Source: an uncultured Bacteroides sp. (GTDB lineage: Bacteria; Bacteroidota; Bacteroidia; Bacteroidales; Bacteroidaceae). From it: a stretch of DNA of 64,000 nt. The notes below the pieces were generated by a model. It was not told the origin of the DNA, made no database searches, and worked only from the letters and a program-made list of their open reading frames with translations. Location of the stretch: the NCBI GenBank assembly GCA_958453305.1, contig CAUDXH010000009.1, positions 12,085-76,084 of the forward strand, given 5' to 3'. This document shows positions 7,709 to 16,430 of the stretch, piece by piece. The position numbers and the translations under genes were made by a program. Positions within the stretch are counted from its first letter, which is position 1, and each line of letters begins with the position of its first letter.

Positions 7709-10600
7709 ATGACGATTAGACTGAATAAAGTTACAAGAGATTTAAATGTGGGAATTACCACTGTGGTTGACTTTTTGCAGAAAAAAGGATATACCATCGA
7801 AGCAAGTCCGAATGCCAAAATTACTGAAGAACAATACAATGTATTGGTTAAAGAATTCAGTAAAGACAAGGACTTGAAAATAGAGTCGGAGAAAATTTTC
7901 CAGGAACGACAGAATAAAGAACGGAACAAAGTTTCTGTTTCTATTGAAGATTTACAACCCGAAACCGCCAAGCCGGAAGTTATAGAGACCGAAATTCCCG
8001 AAGAAGTACGGCCTAAATTCAAACAGGTGGGAAAAATTGATTTAGATAACCTGAACAAGAAAAAAACAAAACCTGCGGCAGAAACGGCTTCACCCAAACT
8101 CCAAGACATAAAAGAGGAAAAGGTTTCTGACCTCAAAAAAGAGGAGGAGCCAAAATATGAAAAAGTAGAAAAAACGCAACCGACAGAAACCGTAACAGAA
8201 GAATTGAAGCCAGAGCCGATGGAAAAAGAAGAAAAAAAAGAAATCTCAACAGTGGACACTGCACCGGAAAAGCAGGAAGAAGAGATCTTTAAAATCCGTC
8301 CAACAGAATTTAAGTCAAAAATTAATGTAGTAGGTCAGATTGACTTAGCTGCATTAAATCAATCTACCCGTCCCAAAAAGAAGTCGAAAGAAGAACGACG
8401 CAAGGAACGTGAAGAAAAAGATAAACAGCGTCAGGAACAGCGCAAGCAAATGAAAGACGCTATTATCAAAGAGATACGCAAGACAGATGAAAAAGCAGAT
8501 AAATCAAGCAATAATGATGATGCTGCTAAAAAGAAAAAACGCAATCGTATCAATAAAGAACGTGTTGACTTAAACGATGCGGCTAATGCTTCTGCTCACA
8601 ATGGAGGACGCCATGAGAAGCCGGGAAAAGGTTCACAAAACCAAGGAAACGGAAAACATGGAAAAGACCGCTTCAAAAAACCTGTAGTAAAACAAGAGGT
8701 CAGTGACGAAGATGTTGCAAAACAGGTAAAAGAAACATTGGCTCGCCTAACCAATAAAGGAAAAAACAAAGCTGCCAAATACCGTAAGGAAAAACGCGAA
8801 ACCATCCAGAATCGCCAAATGGAACAGGAGGAACTGGAACAGAAGGAAAGCAAAGTACTTAAGCTTACAGAGTTTGTTACAGCCAACGAATTGGCAAACA
8901 TGATGGATATATCTGTAACTCAAGTAATTTCCACATGTATGAGTGTAGGTATCATGGTTTCTATCAACCAGCGTCTGGACGCAGAAACCATTAACTTGGT
9001 TGCCGAAGAATTTGGCTATAAAACAGAATATATCAGTGCTGAAGTGGCTCAGGCCATCGAAGAAGAAGAGGATGCAGAAGAAGATTTGCAACCACGCGCA
9101 CCTATCGTTACTGTGATGGGACACGTTGACCATGGTAAAACCTCTTTATTGGACTACATCCGTAAGGCAAACGTAATCGCAGGCGAAGCCGGTGGTATTA
9201 CTCAGCACATCGGAGCTTACAATGTTAAACTGGAAGACGGACGTCGAATTACATTCCTCGATACTCCGGGTCACGAAGCATTTACCGCTATGCGTGCACG
9301 TGGTGCCAAGGTGACAGACGTTGTTATCATCATTGTTGCTGCCGATGATAATGTCATGCCGCAAACCAAAGAAGCCATCAATCATGCCATGGCTGCAGGT
9401 GTACCTATCGTTTTTGCCATCAACAAAGTAGATAAACCAAGTGCTAATCCTGATAAGATTAAAGAAGAACTGGCTGCCATGAACTACCTGGTGGAAGAAT
9501 GGGGAGGTAAATATCAGTCACAAGATATCTCAGCCAAAAAAGGTACCGGAGTCAAAGAACTCTTGGAAAAAGTACTGCTGGAAGCTGAAATGCTTGATCT
9601 GAAGGCAAACCCTGACCGCAAGGCTACTGGTTCTATCATCGAGTCATCATTGGATAAAGGACGCGGCTATGTGGCTACAGTATTGGTTTCAAACGGAACG
9701 CTTCATGTAGGTGATATTGTATTGGCAGGTACTTCTTACGGAAAAGTAAAAGCTATGTTCAATGAACGTAACCAGCGCTTGAAGGAAGCCGGACCAGCCG
9801 AACCTGTATTGATTCTCGGATTAAACGGAGCACCAGCTGCCGGTGATACATTCCATGTATTCGATACCGACCAAGAGGCAAGAGAAATTGCCAATAAGCG
9901 TGAACAGCTACAGCGTGAACAAGGCTTGCGTACACAGAAAATGCTTACGCTGGATGAGGTGGGACGCCGCTTAGCCTTAGGCGACTTCCATGAATTAAAT
10001 GTCATTGTAAAAGGTGACGTGGATGGTTCAGTAGAAGCATTGAGTGACTCATTGATCAAGCTGTCAACTGAACAAATTCAAGTTAACGTTATCCACAAGG
10101 GTGTAGGGCAGATTTCTGAATCAGACGTATCATTGGCTGCAGCTTCCGACGCAATCATCGTAGGCTTCCAAGTACGACCGTCAAACAATGCTGCCAAGTT
10201 AGCGGAACAAGATGGTGTAGATATCCGCAAATATTCTATTATTTACGATGCCATCGAAGAAGTGAAGTCAGCAATGGAGGGTATGCTTGCACCGACATTG
10301 AAAGAACAAGTTACTGCAACCATCGAAGTGCGTGAAGTATTCAACATCAGCAAAGTGGGTATGGTAGCGGGAGCAATGGTTAAAACCGGTAAGGTGAAAC
10401 GCTCCGACAAAGCCCGTTTGATTCGTGACGGTATCGTTGTATTTACAGGAAGTATCAATGCTTTGAAACGCTTCAAGGACGATGTGAAAGAAGTAGGTAC
10501 CAACTTTGAATGTGGTATCAGCTTGACTAACTGTAATGACCTGAAAGTAGGCGACGTCATTGAAACATACGAGGAAATCGAAGTAAAACAGACGCTATAA
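7709..10600 (+). CDS. infB: Translation initiation factor IF-2
   Basis: 963 residues. It has an N-terminal IF2_N helix-turn-helix (MTIRLNKVTRDLNVG...), a long low-complexity region rich in Lys and Glu (about 60-390), a second IF2_N-like segment (about 390-450), and the GTPase domain with G1 GHVDHGKT (471-478), G3 DTPGHEAF, G4 NKVDKP and G5 SAKKGTG. The C-terminal beta-barrel domains complete the protein. IF-2 places fMet-tRNA on the 30S subunit and promotes subunit joining in a GTP-dependent way. Third gene of the rimP-nusA-infB operon. Confidence 0.97.
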   Translation: MTIRLNKVTRDLNVGITTVVDFLQKKGYTIEASPNAKITEEQYNVLVKEFSKDKDLKIESEKIFQERQNKERNKVSVSIEDLQPETAKPEVIETEIPEEVRPKFKQVGKIDLDNLNKKKTKPAAETASPKLQDIKEEKVSDLKKEEEPKYEKVEKTQPTETVTEELKPEPMEKEEKKEISTVDTAPEKQEEEIFKIRPTEFKSKINVVGQIDLAALNQSTRPKKKSKEERRKEREEKDKQRQEQRKQMKDAIIKEIRKTDEKADKSSNNDDAAKKKKRNRINKERVDLNDAANASAHNGGRHEKPGKGSQNQGNGKHGKDRFKKPVVKQEVSDEDVAKQVKETLARLTNKGKNKAAKYRKEKRETIQNRQMEQEELEQKESKVLKLTEFVTANELANMMDISVTQVISTCMSVGIMVSINQRLDAETINLVAEEFGYKTEYISAEVAQAIEEEEDAEEDLQPRAPIVTVMGHVDHGKTSLLDYIRKANVIAGEAGGITQHIGAYNVKLEDGRRITFLDTPGHEAFTAMRARGAKVTDVVIIIVAADDNVMPQTKEAINHAMAAGVPIVFAINKVDKPSANPDKIKEELAAMNYLVEEWGGKYQSQDISAKKGTGVKELLEKVLLEAEMLDLKANPDRKATGSIIESSLDKGRGYVATVLVSNGTLHVGDIVLAGTSYGKVKAMFNERNQRLKEAGPAEPVLILGLNGAPAAGDTFHVFDTDQEAREIANKREQLQREQGLRTQKMLTLDEVGRRLALGDFHELNVIVKGDVDGSVEALSDSLIKLSTEQIQVNVIHKGVGQISESDVSLAAASDAIIVGFQVRPSNNAAKLAEQDGVDIRKYSIIYDAIEEVKSAMEGMLAPTLKEQVTATIEVREVFNISKVGMVAGAMVKTGKVKRSDKARLIRDGIVVFTGSINALKRFKDDVKEVGTNFECGISLTNCNDLKVGDVIETYEEIEVKQTL

Positions 10601-10613
10601 ACAACATATATAT

Positions 10614-10640
10614 CATGCGGGCTAATAATTAGCCTGCATG
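10614..10640 (+). terminator. Hairpin after infB
   Basis: CATGCgGGCTAATaATTAGCCtGCATG is a near-perfect 13-bp hairpin with a single-base loop and one G-T pair, starting 14 bases after the infB stop. The following sequence is TTTACG, only weakly U-rich, so termination may be partial. Confidence 0.5.
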
Positions 10641-10656
10641 TTTACGATAAGGTAAT

Positions 10657-10732
10657 GTCATCCTGAGCGTAGCGAAGGATCCGGTCAGCGCTTGATGGAT
10701 GTTGCCGGAATCTTTTCTGCACTCAGGATGAC
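10657..10732. repeat. 76-bp palindromic repeat element (REP/MITE-like)
   Basis: The element begins GTCATCCTGAG and ends CTCAGGATGAC, perfect 11-bp terminal inverted repeats. The interior contains CGTAGCGAAGGATCCGG and a partly complementary TTGCCGGAATC, so the whole can fold into a long hairpin. The GTCATCCTGAGCG..GCGAAGGATC core is familiar as a dispersed extragenic repeat in many bacterial genomes, including Bacteroidetes. It has no coding capacity and lies between infB and cvpA. Confidence 0.7.
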
Positions 10733-10748
10733 TTTTTATTGATTACGA

Positions 10749-11282
10749 ATGGAAACTCTTGACGGAATTATAGTAATGATTATTGCAGCCGGAGCTATTA
10801 TGGGATTTTCCAAAGGCTTCATAAAACAGCTGGTCTCCATGGTTGGGTTAATTGCCGGACTTTTGCTGGCAAGAGCTTTATTTTCTTCAGTAGGCGAACA
10901 GCTTGCCGTAAAAATAGGAAGTTCTGTCAGTTTTGGTCAAATCATTGCTTTCATTCTCATCTGGTTAATCGTACCGATAGGTCTCTCCCTGATAGCTTCC
11001 TTGCTGACCCAAGTCATCAATGCGGTTCAACTGGGATTTGTTAACCGATGGTTAGGAGCCGGTTTAGGTGGCATCAAATATGCATTATTAGCAAGCATGA
11101 TTGTCTATTTTATTGACTATGCAGATGCAGAAAATGCTTTGATACCCTCAACCAAGAAAACGGATTCTATGTTATATTATCCGATGAAAAACTTTTCCGG
11201 AATATTTATTCCGACCCTAAAAGACGTTACTAAACAACTAATAGATACTGACATATGCAACAAGAACCCAATAAATATGTAA
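10749..11282 (+). CDS. CvpA-family inner-membrane protein
   Basis: 177 residues with four predicted membrane segments (about 3-20, 24-42, 62-86 and 100-120), opening METLDGIIVMIIAAGAIMGFSKGF, which fits the CvpA (colicin V production) family motif of a Gly-rich first helix followed by G..KG. The true function of CvpA proteins is poorly known; they are linked to envelope stress. Its last 28 bases overlap the start of sufB in another frame, so it leads the suf operon. Confidence 0.85.
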   Translation: METLDGIIVMIIAAGAIMGFSKGFIKQLVSMVGLIAGLLLARALFSSVGEQLAVKIGSSVSFGQIIAFILIWLIVPIGLSLIASLLTQVINAVQLGFVNRWLGAGLGGIKYALLASMIVYFIDYADAENALIPSTKKTDSMLYYPMKNFSGIFIPTLKDVTKQLIDTDICNKNPINM

Positions 11283-12706
11283 AAGAACTTACGCAGGAGA
11301 AGTACAAATATGGCTTCACCACGGACGTTCATACAGACATCATCGAAAAAGGGTTAAACGAAGAAGTGGTGCGATTAATATCAGCCAAAAAAGGAGAACC
11401 TGAATGGCTCCTTGAATTCCGGCTGAAAGCATACCGCCACTGGCTGACGATGGAAATGCCTACGTGGGCTCATCTTAATATCCCTGAAATAGATTATCAG
11501 GCCATCTCTTATTATGCCGACCCTACTAAGAAGAAAGAAGGACCTAAGAGCATGGATGAAGTAGATCCAGAACTGGTTAAAACCTTCAACAAACTGGGTA
11601 TCCCTCTGGAAGAACAAATGGCACTCAGCGGAATGGCTGTAGATGCTGTAATGGATTCTGTTTCGGTGAAAACCACCTTCAAGGAGACGCTGATGGAAAA
11701 GGGTATCATCTTCTGTTCTATGAGCGAAGCCGTACGCGAACATCCTGATTTGGTTAAAAAATATCTTGGCTCAGTGGTAGGCTACCGGGATAACTTCTTT
11801 GCAGCACTCAACTCTGCAGTTTTCAGCGACGGTTCGTTCGTCTACATCCCGAAAGGTGTACGATGCCCTATGGAATTATCAACTTATTTCCGTATCAATG
11901 CAGCAAATACCGGGCAATTTGAACGCACACTTATTGTTGCCGATGACGACAGCTACGTTTCTTATCTGGAAGGATGTACCGCCCCTATGCGTGATGAGAA
12001 CCAACTTCACGCTGCCATCGTAGAAATTGTAGTTCTCGACCGTGCTGAAGTAAAATACTCTACCGTGCAAAACTGGTATCCAGGCGATGCTGAAGGTAAA
12101 GGAGGAGTTTATAACTTTGTCACCAAGCGTGGCAACTGTAAGGGAGTAGACAGTAAGCTCTCATGGACGCAAGTTGAAACCGGCTCTGCCATCACATGGA
12201 AGTATCCAAGCTGCATACTCAGCGGTGACAATTCTGTGGCTGAATTCTATTCTGTAGCTGTAACCAATAACTATCAACAGGCAGATACAGGAACCAAGAT
12301 GATTCATATAGGAAAAAATACCCGTTCCACGATCGTAAGTAAAGGTATCAGTGCAGGAAAAAGCCAGAACTCATACCGAGGTCTGGTACGTGTAGCCGAG
12401 AAAGCTGAAAATGCACGAAATTACAGCCAGTGCGACTCGCTGCTGCTGGGAAGCCAATGTGGCGCCCACACATTCCCTTATATGGACATCCACAATGAAA
12501 CAGCGGTGGTAGAACATGAAGCAACAACTTCTAAGATATCAGAAGATCAAATATTTTATTGCAACCAGCGCGGAATTCCGACAGAGGATGCTATCGGACT
12601 CATTGTCAACGGCTATGCCAAAGAAGTTATCAACAAACTTCCCATGGAATTTGCCGTTGAAGCTCAGAAATTACTGTCCATCTCATTAGAAGGAAGCGTA
12701 GGATAA
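11255..12706 (+). CDS. sufB: Fe-S cluster assembly protein SufB
   Basis: 483 residues, the standard SufB length. The C-terminal beta-helix core contains the conserved SVAEFYSVAVTNNYQQADTG, HIGKNTRSTIVSKGISAGKS and HTFPYMDIHN blocks. SufB is the scaffold of the SufBC2D complex on which Fe-S clusters are assembled before transfer to apo-proteins. It is followed after 16 bases by sufC. The start at 11255 (MQQEPNKYVKELTQEKYKYG) is preferred because the SufB family begins at this motif; it lies inside the end of cvpA. Confidence 0.97.
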   Translation: MQQEPNKYVKELTQEKYKYGFTTDVHTDIIEKGLNEEVVRLISAKKGEPEWLLEFRLKAYRHWLTMEMPTWAHLNIPEIDYQAISYYADPTKKKEGPKSMDEVDPELVKTFNKLGIPLEEQMALSGMAVDAVMDSVSVKTTFKETLMEKGIIFCSMSEAVREHPDLVKKYLGSVVGYRDNFFAALNSAVFSDGSFVYIPKGVRCPMELSTYFRINAANTGQFERTLIVADDDSYVSYLEGCTAPMRDENQLHAAIVEIVVLDRAEVKYSTVQNWYPGDAEGKGGVYNFVTKRGNCKGVDSKLSWTQVETGSAITWKYPSCILSGDNSVAEFYSVAVTNNYQQADTGTKMIHIGKNTRSTIVSKGISAGKSQNSYRGLVRVAEKAENARNYSQCDSLLLGSQCGAHTFPYMDIHNETAVVEHEATTSKISEDQIFYCNQRGIPTEDAIGLIVNGYAKEVINKLPMEFAVEAQKLLSISLEGSVG

Positions 12707-12722
12707 TTTAATTCAGAACATT

Positions 12723-13475
12723 ATGTTAGAAATCAAAGACTTACATGCCAACATTAATGGCAAAGAAATATTAAAGGGAATTAACCTCACCGTAAAAGCA
12801 GGAGAGGTACATGCGATAATGGGACCGAACGGTTCCGGGAAAAGTACACTGAGTAATGTATTGGTAGGTCACCCCGCCTATGAAGTAACCAAAGGTTCGG
12901 TTACTTTTAACGGCAAAGACTTGCTGGCCTTGAATGCAGAAGACCGCAGTCATGAAGGGCTCTTCCTTTCTTTCCAGTATCCGGTAGAAATACCTGGAGT
13001 AAGCATGGTAAACTTCATGCGAGCTGCCGTAAACGAACAGCGGAAATATAAAGGACTGCCGGCACTTACTGCCAGTGAATTCTTGAAACTGATGCGCCAG
13101 AAACGTGAAATCGTTGAGTTAGACAGCAAGCTGGCCAACCGTTCTGTCAACGAAGGATTCTCAGGAGGTGAGAAAAAGAGAAACGAGATTTTCCAGATGG
13201 CCATGCTGGAACCGAAGTTAAGCATTCTGGACGAAACAGACTCTGGACTTGATATTGATGCCTTACGTATTGTGGCAGAAGGAGTCAACAAACTGAAAAC
13301 TCCAGAAACCAGCTGCATCGTCATCACTCATTACCAGCGTTTGCTCGACTATATCAAGCCAGACATCGTACATGTGCTTTACAAAGGACGAATCGTAAAA
13401 ACCGCCGGTCCGGAACTGGCTCTTGAGCTGGAGGAAAAAGGCTACGACTGGATTAAGAAAGAATTAGGAGAATAA
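12723..13475 (+). CDS. sufC: Fe-S cluster assembly ATPase SufC
   Basis: 250 residues, an ABC-type ATPase without membrane domain. Walker A GPNGSGKS is at 34-41, the signature FSGGEKKRNE at about 146, and Walker B LSILDETDSGLD at about 165. The ETDSGLD ending, in place of the usual DEPTSGLD, is the SufC hallmark. SufC drives conformational change in SufBC2D. It lies between sufB and sufD, with 3 bases to sufD. Confidence 0.97.
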   Translation: MLEIKDLHANINGKEILKGINLTVKAGEVHAIMGPNGSGKSTLSNVLVGHPAYEVTKGSVTFNGKDLLALNAEDRSHEGLFLSFQYPVEIPGVSMVNFMRAAVNEQRKYKGLPALTASEFLKLMRQKREIVELDSKLANRSVNEGFSGGEKKRNEIFQMAMLEPKLSILDETDSGLDIDALRIVAEGVNKLKTPETSCIVITHYQRLLDYIKPDIVHVLYKGRIVKTAGPELALELEEKGYDWIKKELGE

Positions 13476-13478
13476 GCA

Positions 13479-14822
13479 ATGAAAGCAGAACAACAATATA
13501 TTGATCTTTTCACACAATACGAAGCTCTGATTTGCAAACACAGCGCAGAGGTCCTGAATGCCCCACGCGCCCGTGCTTTTGCCGATTTCGAGCAGCTTGG
13601 ATTTCCCACGCGGAAAAATGAAAAGTACAAGTACACTGATGTAAGCAAATACTTTGCTCCAGATTACGGGCTAAACCTAAGCCGCCTGGACTTTCCGGTC
13701 AACCCCTATGAAGTATTCAAGTGCGATGTACCCAATATGAGTACCTCACTTTACTTCGTAGTGAACGACTCTTTCTACCAGAAGGCACAGCCTACCGCTA
13801 CCCTTCCTGACGGAGTACTCTTCGGAAGCCTGAAAGAGATGGCCGAAGCTCATCCGGAGCTGATTAAGAAATATTACGGCAAACTGGCAGATACATCGCA
13901 AGATGCTATTGCAGCCTTTAATACGATGTTCGCTCAAGACGGTGTGTGCATGTATGTTCCTAAAGGCACGGTAATCGATAAGCCTATCCAGCTTGTCAAC
14001 ATCCTGCGTGCTGATACCAACACCATGGTAAACCGGCGTATACTGATTATACTGGAAGAGGGTGCACAAGCCAAATTGCTTATTTGCGACCATGCCATGG
14101 ATGAAGTTAACTTCCTTTCCACACAAGTCATTGAAGTATTCGCCCATGACAATACGGTATTCGACTTATACGAACTGGAAGAGACTCATAACAGTACCAT
14201 ACGCTTTAACAACCTGTACGTCCATCAGGAAGAAAACAGCAACGTACTGCTGAACGGCATGACCCTTCATAACGGAACTACCCGGAACACCACTCAGGTT
14301 ACACTTGCAGGAAAAGGTGCTGAAGTCAATCTGTGCGGAGTAGCTATTGCTGATAAAAACGAACAAGTCGATAATCATACGTTCATCGACCATCAAGTGT
14401 CAGACTGTACCAGCAACGAACTCTTCAAATACGTACTTGATGACCAGGCAGTCGGAGCATTTGCCGGTAGAGTTCTGGTAAGAGAAGGAGCACAGCACAC
14501 TTCATCACAGCAAACCAACCGCAATATTTGCGCTACCCGTGAAGCACGTATGTACACACAGCCGCAACTTGAAATCTATGCCGATGATGTGAAATGCTCA
14601 CATGGAGCTACCGTCGGACAGTTAGATGAGAATGCACTGTTCTATATGCGCCAACGCGGTATTACCTTAAAAGAAGCACGCCTACTTCTGATGTTTTCAT
14701 TTGTCAATGAGGTCATTGACAATATACGTATGGATGCATTAAAAGACCGGCTTCACCTATTGGTAGAAAAACGCTTCCGCGGTGAACTGAACAAATGCCA
14801 GGGATGTGCCATCTGCAAATAA
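13479..14822 (+). CDS. sufD: Fe-S cluster assembly protein SufD
   Basis: 447 residues, a paralogue of SufB. The N-terminal helical part (RARAFADFEQLGFPTRKNEKYKYTD) is typical SufD, and the C-terminal beta-helix ends with the conserved HGATVGQLDENALFYMRQRGI block. It completes the SufBC2D scaffold. The C-terminus is unusual in ending with a Cys-rich tail (KCQGCAICK) seen in Bacteroidetes SufD; its role is unknown. sufS begins 26 bases later. Confidence 0.96.
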   Translation: MKAEQQYIDLFTQYEALICKHSAEVLNAPRARAFADFEQLGFPTRKNEKYKYTDVSKYFAPDYGLNLSRLDFPVNPYEVFKCDVPNMSTSLYFVVNDSFYQKAQPTATLPDGVLFGSLKEMAEAHPELIKKYYGKLADTSQDAIAAFNTMFAQDGVCMYVPKGTVIDKPIQLVNILRADTNTMVNRRILIILEEGAQAKLLICDHAMDEVNFLSTQVIEVFAHDNTVFDLYELEETHNSTIRFNNLYVHQEENSNVLLNGMTLHNGTTRNTTQVTLAGKGAEVNLCGVAIADKNEQVDNHTFIDHQVSDCTSNELFKYVLDDQAVGAFAGRVLVREGAQHTSSQQTNRNICATREARMYTQPQLEIYADDVKCSHGATVGQLDENALFYMRQRGITLKEARLLLMFSFVNEVIDNIRMDALKDRLHLLVEKRFRGELNKCQGCAICK

Positions 14823-14848
14823 AGGCGAATTTTAAAACCAAAAGACAA

Positions 14849-16066
14849 ATGTATAACATTGACCACATAAGAGAGGATTTCCCTATACTGTCTCGTACGG
14901 TGTACGGGAAACCTCTTATTTACCTCGATAATGCTGCCACTACCCAAAAGCCCCGCTGCGTAGTTGAAGCTATTACCGAAGAATATTACTCGGTAAATGC
15001 CAACGTACACCGTGGCGTACACTTCCTCTCCCAGCAGGCCACAGAGCTTCATGAAGCCTCACGTGAAACAGTACGACGCTTCATCAATGCACGCAGCACT
15101 GCCGAAATCATATTTACCCGTGGAACGACTGAAAGTATCAATCTGATAGCCTCATCCTTTACCGACAGCCAAATGGAAGCCGGAGATGAAATCATTATCT
15201 CCACCATGGAGCATCATAGCAACATTGTTCCTTGGCAACTTCAAGCTGAACGAAAAGGGATTAAGCTGAAAGTTATTCCTATGAATGACCAAGGCGAGGT
15301 ACTTTTAGATGAATATGCCAAACTCTTTACAGAACGCACAAAGTTGGTTTCTATTACCCACATGTCAAACGTACTTGGAACCATCAACCCTGTAAAAGAG
15401 ATGATTGCTACTGCCCACGCACACAATATTCCGGTGTTAGTGGATGGGGCACAGGCTGTTCCTCACATGAAAGTGGATGTGCAGGAGCTGGGAGCTGATT
15501 TCTATGCCTTCAGTGGACATAAGATTTACGGACCTACCGGTGTAGGAGTGCTTTACGGAAAAGAGGAATGGCTGGACCGCCTGCCTCCGTATCAGGGAGG
15601 AGGTGAAATGATACAAAACGTAAGTTTTGAAAAGACTACCTTTAACACACTCCCCTTCAAATTCGAAGCGGGAACTCCCGACTATGTGGGAACAACCGCA
15701 TTGGCACGTGCTCTAGACTATGTTTCATCAATCGGTATAGAAGCTATTGCCGCTCATGAGCATGAGTTGACTCAATATGCCATGAAACGTATGAAAGAGA
15801 TTGAAGGGCTCCGTATCTTCGGAGAAGCCGGGCAAAAAGGAGGAGTCATCTCTTTCCTGGTAAAAGACATCCATCATTTTGATATGGGTACCTTGCTCGA
15901 TCGACTAGGCATTGCTGTTCGTACCGGGCACCATTGTGCCGAACCGCTCATGCACCGTTTAGGTATCGAAGGAACCGTACGTGCTTCATTCGCACTCTAT
16001 AATACCTTCGAGGAAGTAGACCTCCTCGTTGAAGGAATTAACAGAGTCAGCAAAATGTTTGGATAA
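14849..16066 (+). CDS. sufS: Cysteine desulfurase SufS
   Basis: 405 residues from the start MYNIDHIREDFP. An upstream in-frame ATG at 14795 lies within sufD and adds 18 non-family residues, so 14849 is chosen. The PLP-binding lysine is K225 in FSGHKIYGPTG, and the catalytic cysteine is C363 in RTGHHCAEPLM, nearly the same numbers as in E. coli SufS. It removes sulfur from cysteine to give alanine and a persulfide for SufBC2D. Neither sufE/sufU nor sufA is adjacent. A strong terminator follows at 16086-16136. Confidence 0.96.
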   Translation: MYNIDHIREDFPILSRTVYGKPLIYLDNAATTQKPRCVVEAITEEYYSVNANVHRGVHFLSQQATELHEASRETVRRFINARSTAEIIFTRGTTESINLIASSFTDSQMEAGDEIIISTMEHHSNIVPWQLQAERKGIKLKVIPMNDQGEVLLDEYAKLFTERTKLVSITHMSNVLGTINPVKEMIATAHAHNIPVLVDGAQAVPHMKVDVQELGADFYAFSGHKIYGPTGVGVLYGKEEWLDRLPPYQGGGEMIQNVSFEKTTFNTLPFKFEAGTPDYVGTTALARALDYVSSIGIEAIAAHEHELTQYAMKRMKEIEGLRIFGEAGQKGGVISFLVKDIHHFDMGTLLDRLGIAVRTGHHCAEPLMHRLGIEGTVRASFALYNTFEEVDLLVEGINRVSKMFG

Positions 16067-16085
16067 TTCCCCTCCCCTAATCGAC

Positions 16086-16136
16086 AAAAAGGCTGTGTGC
16101 CGGTTTTAATGAACCGGTGGTACACAGCCTTTTTTC
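16086..16136 (+). terminator. Terminator of the suf operon
   Basis: AAAAGGCTGTGT pairs with ACACAGCCTTTT, and an inner stem CCGGTT/AACCGG closes a small loop; a run of six Ts follows. This is a textbook Rho-independent terminator 20 bases after sufS. Confidence 0.9.
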
Positions 16137-16430
16137 GCCTTCCATTTTCTGCCACGCATAAAATGTCCCACCATGTAATTATGCTTTTTGCACGTTGATT
16201 TCCTGACATTTGCTATCTTTGTGTACAGATTTAATCCTAACAAAGAAAAATACAATGAACAGGATACGAAAAATGAAAAGAAATCTGCTTCATAGATTAC
16301 ATCAAGCTCTCTTCTGACGAGATTGCGGATGAGATTGATGCCATAGCCAATGGCGCGAAAGCTGATGTGTTTTAGTGTTGATAAAAACAGGAAGTATCAT
16401 AACTTCAAAACTTTATCCTAACTTTACCTT
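16137..16430. other. Spacer between suf operon and rhuM-fic gene
   Basis: Contains a -7-like box TATCTTTG at 16214-16221, a short open frame starting at 16255, and a frame remnant to 16375. Nothing else is recognisable. The sequence appears to be accessory DNA next to the tRNA-Phe side of the chromosome. Confidence 0.5.
16255..16375 (+). pseudogene. Decayed short reading frame of unknown family
   Basis: An ATG at 16255 follows a -7-like TATCTTTG and opens a 20-codon frame (MNRIRKMKRN...) that stops early. A different frame over the overlapping and following bases encodes a protein-like stretch ending DYIKLSSDEIADEIDAI...KADVF before a TAG at 16373-16375. The switch of frame suggests a small gene broken by a frameshift. 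No family is recognised; it may equally be chance. Confidence 0.3.
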
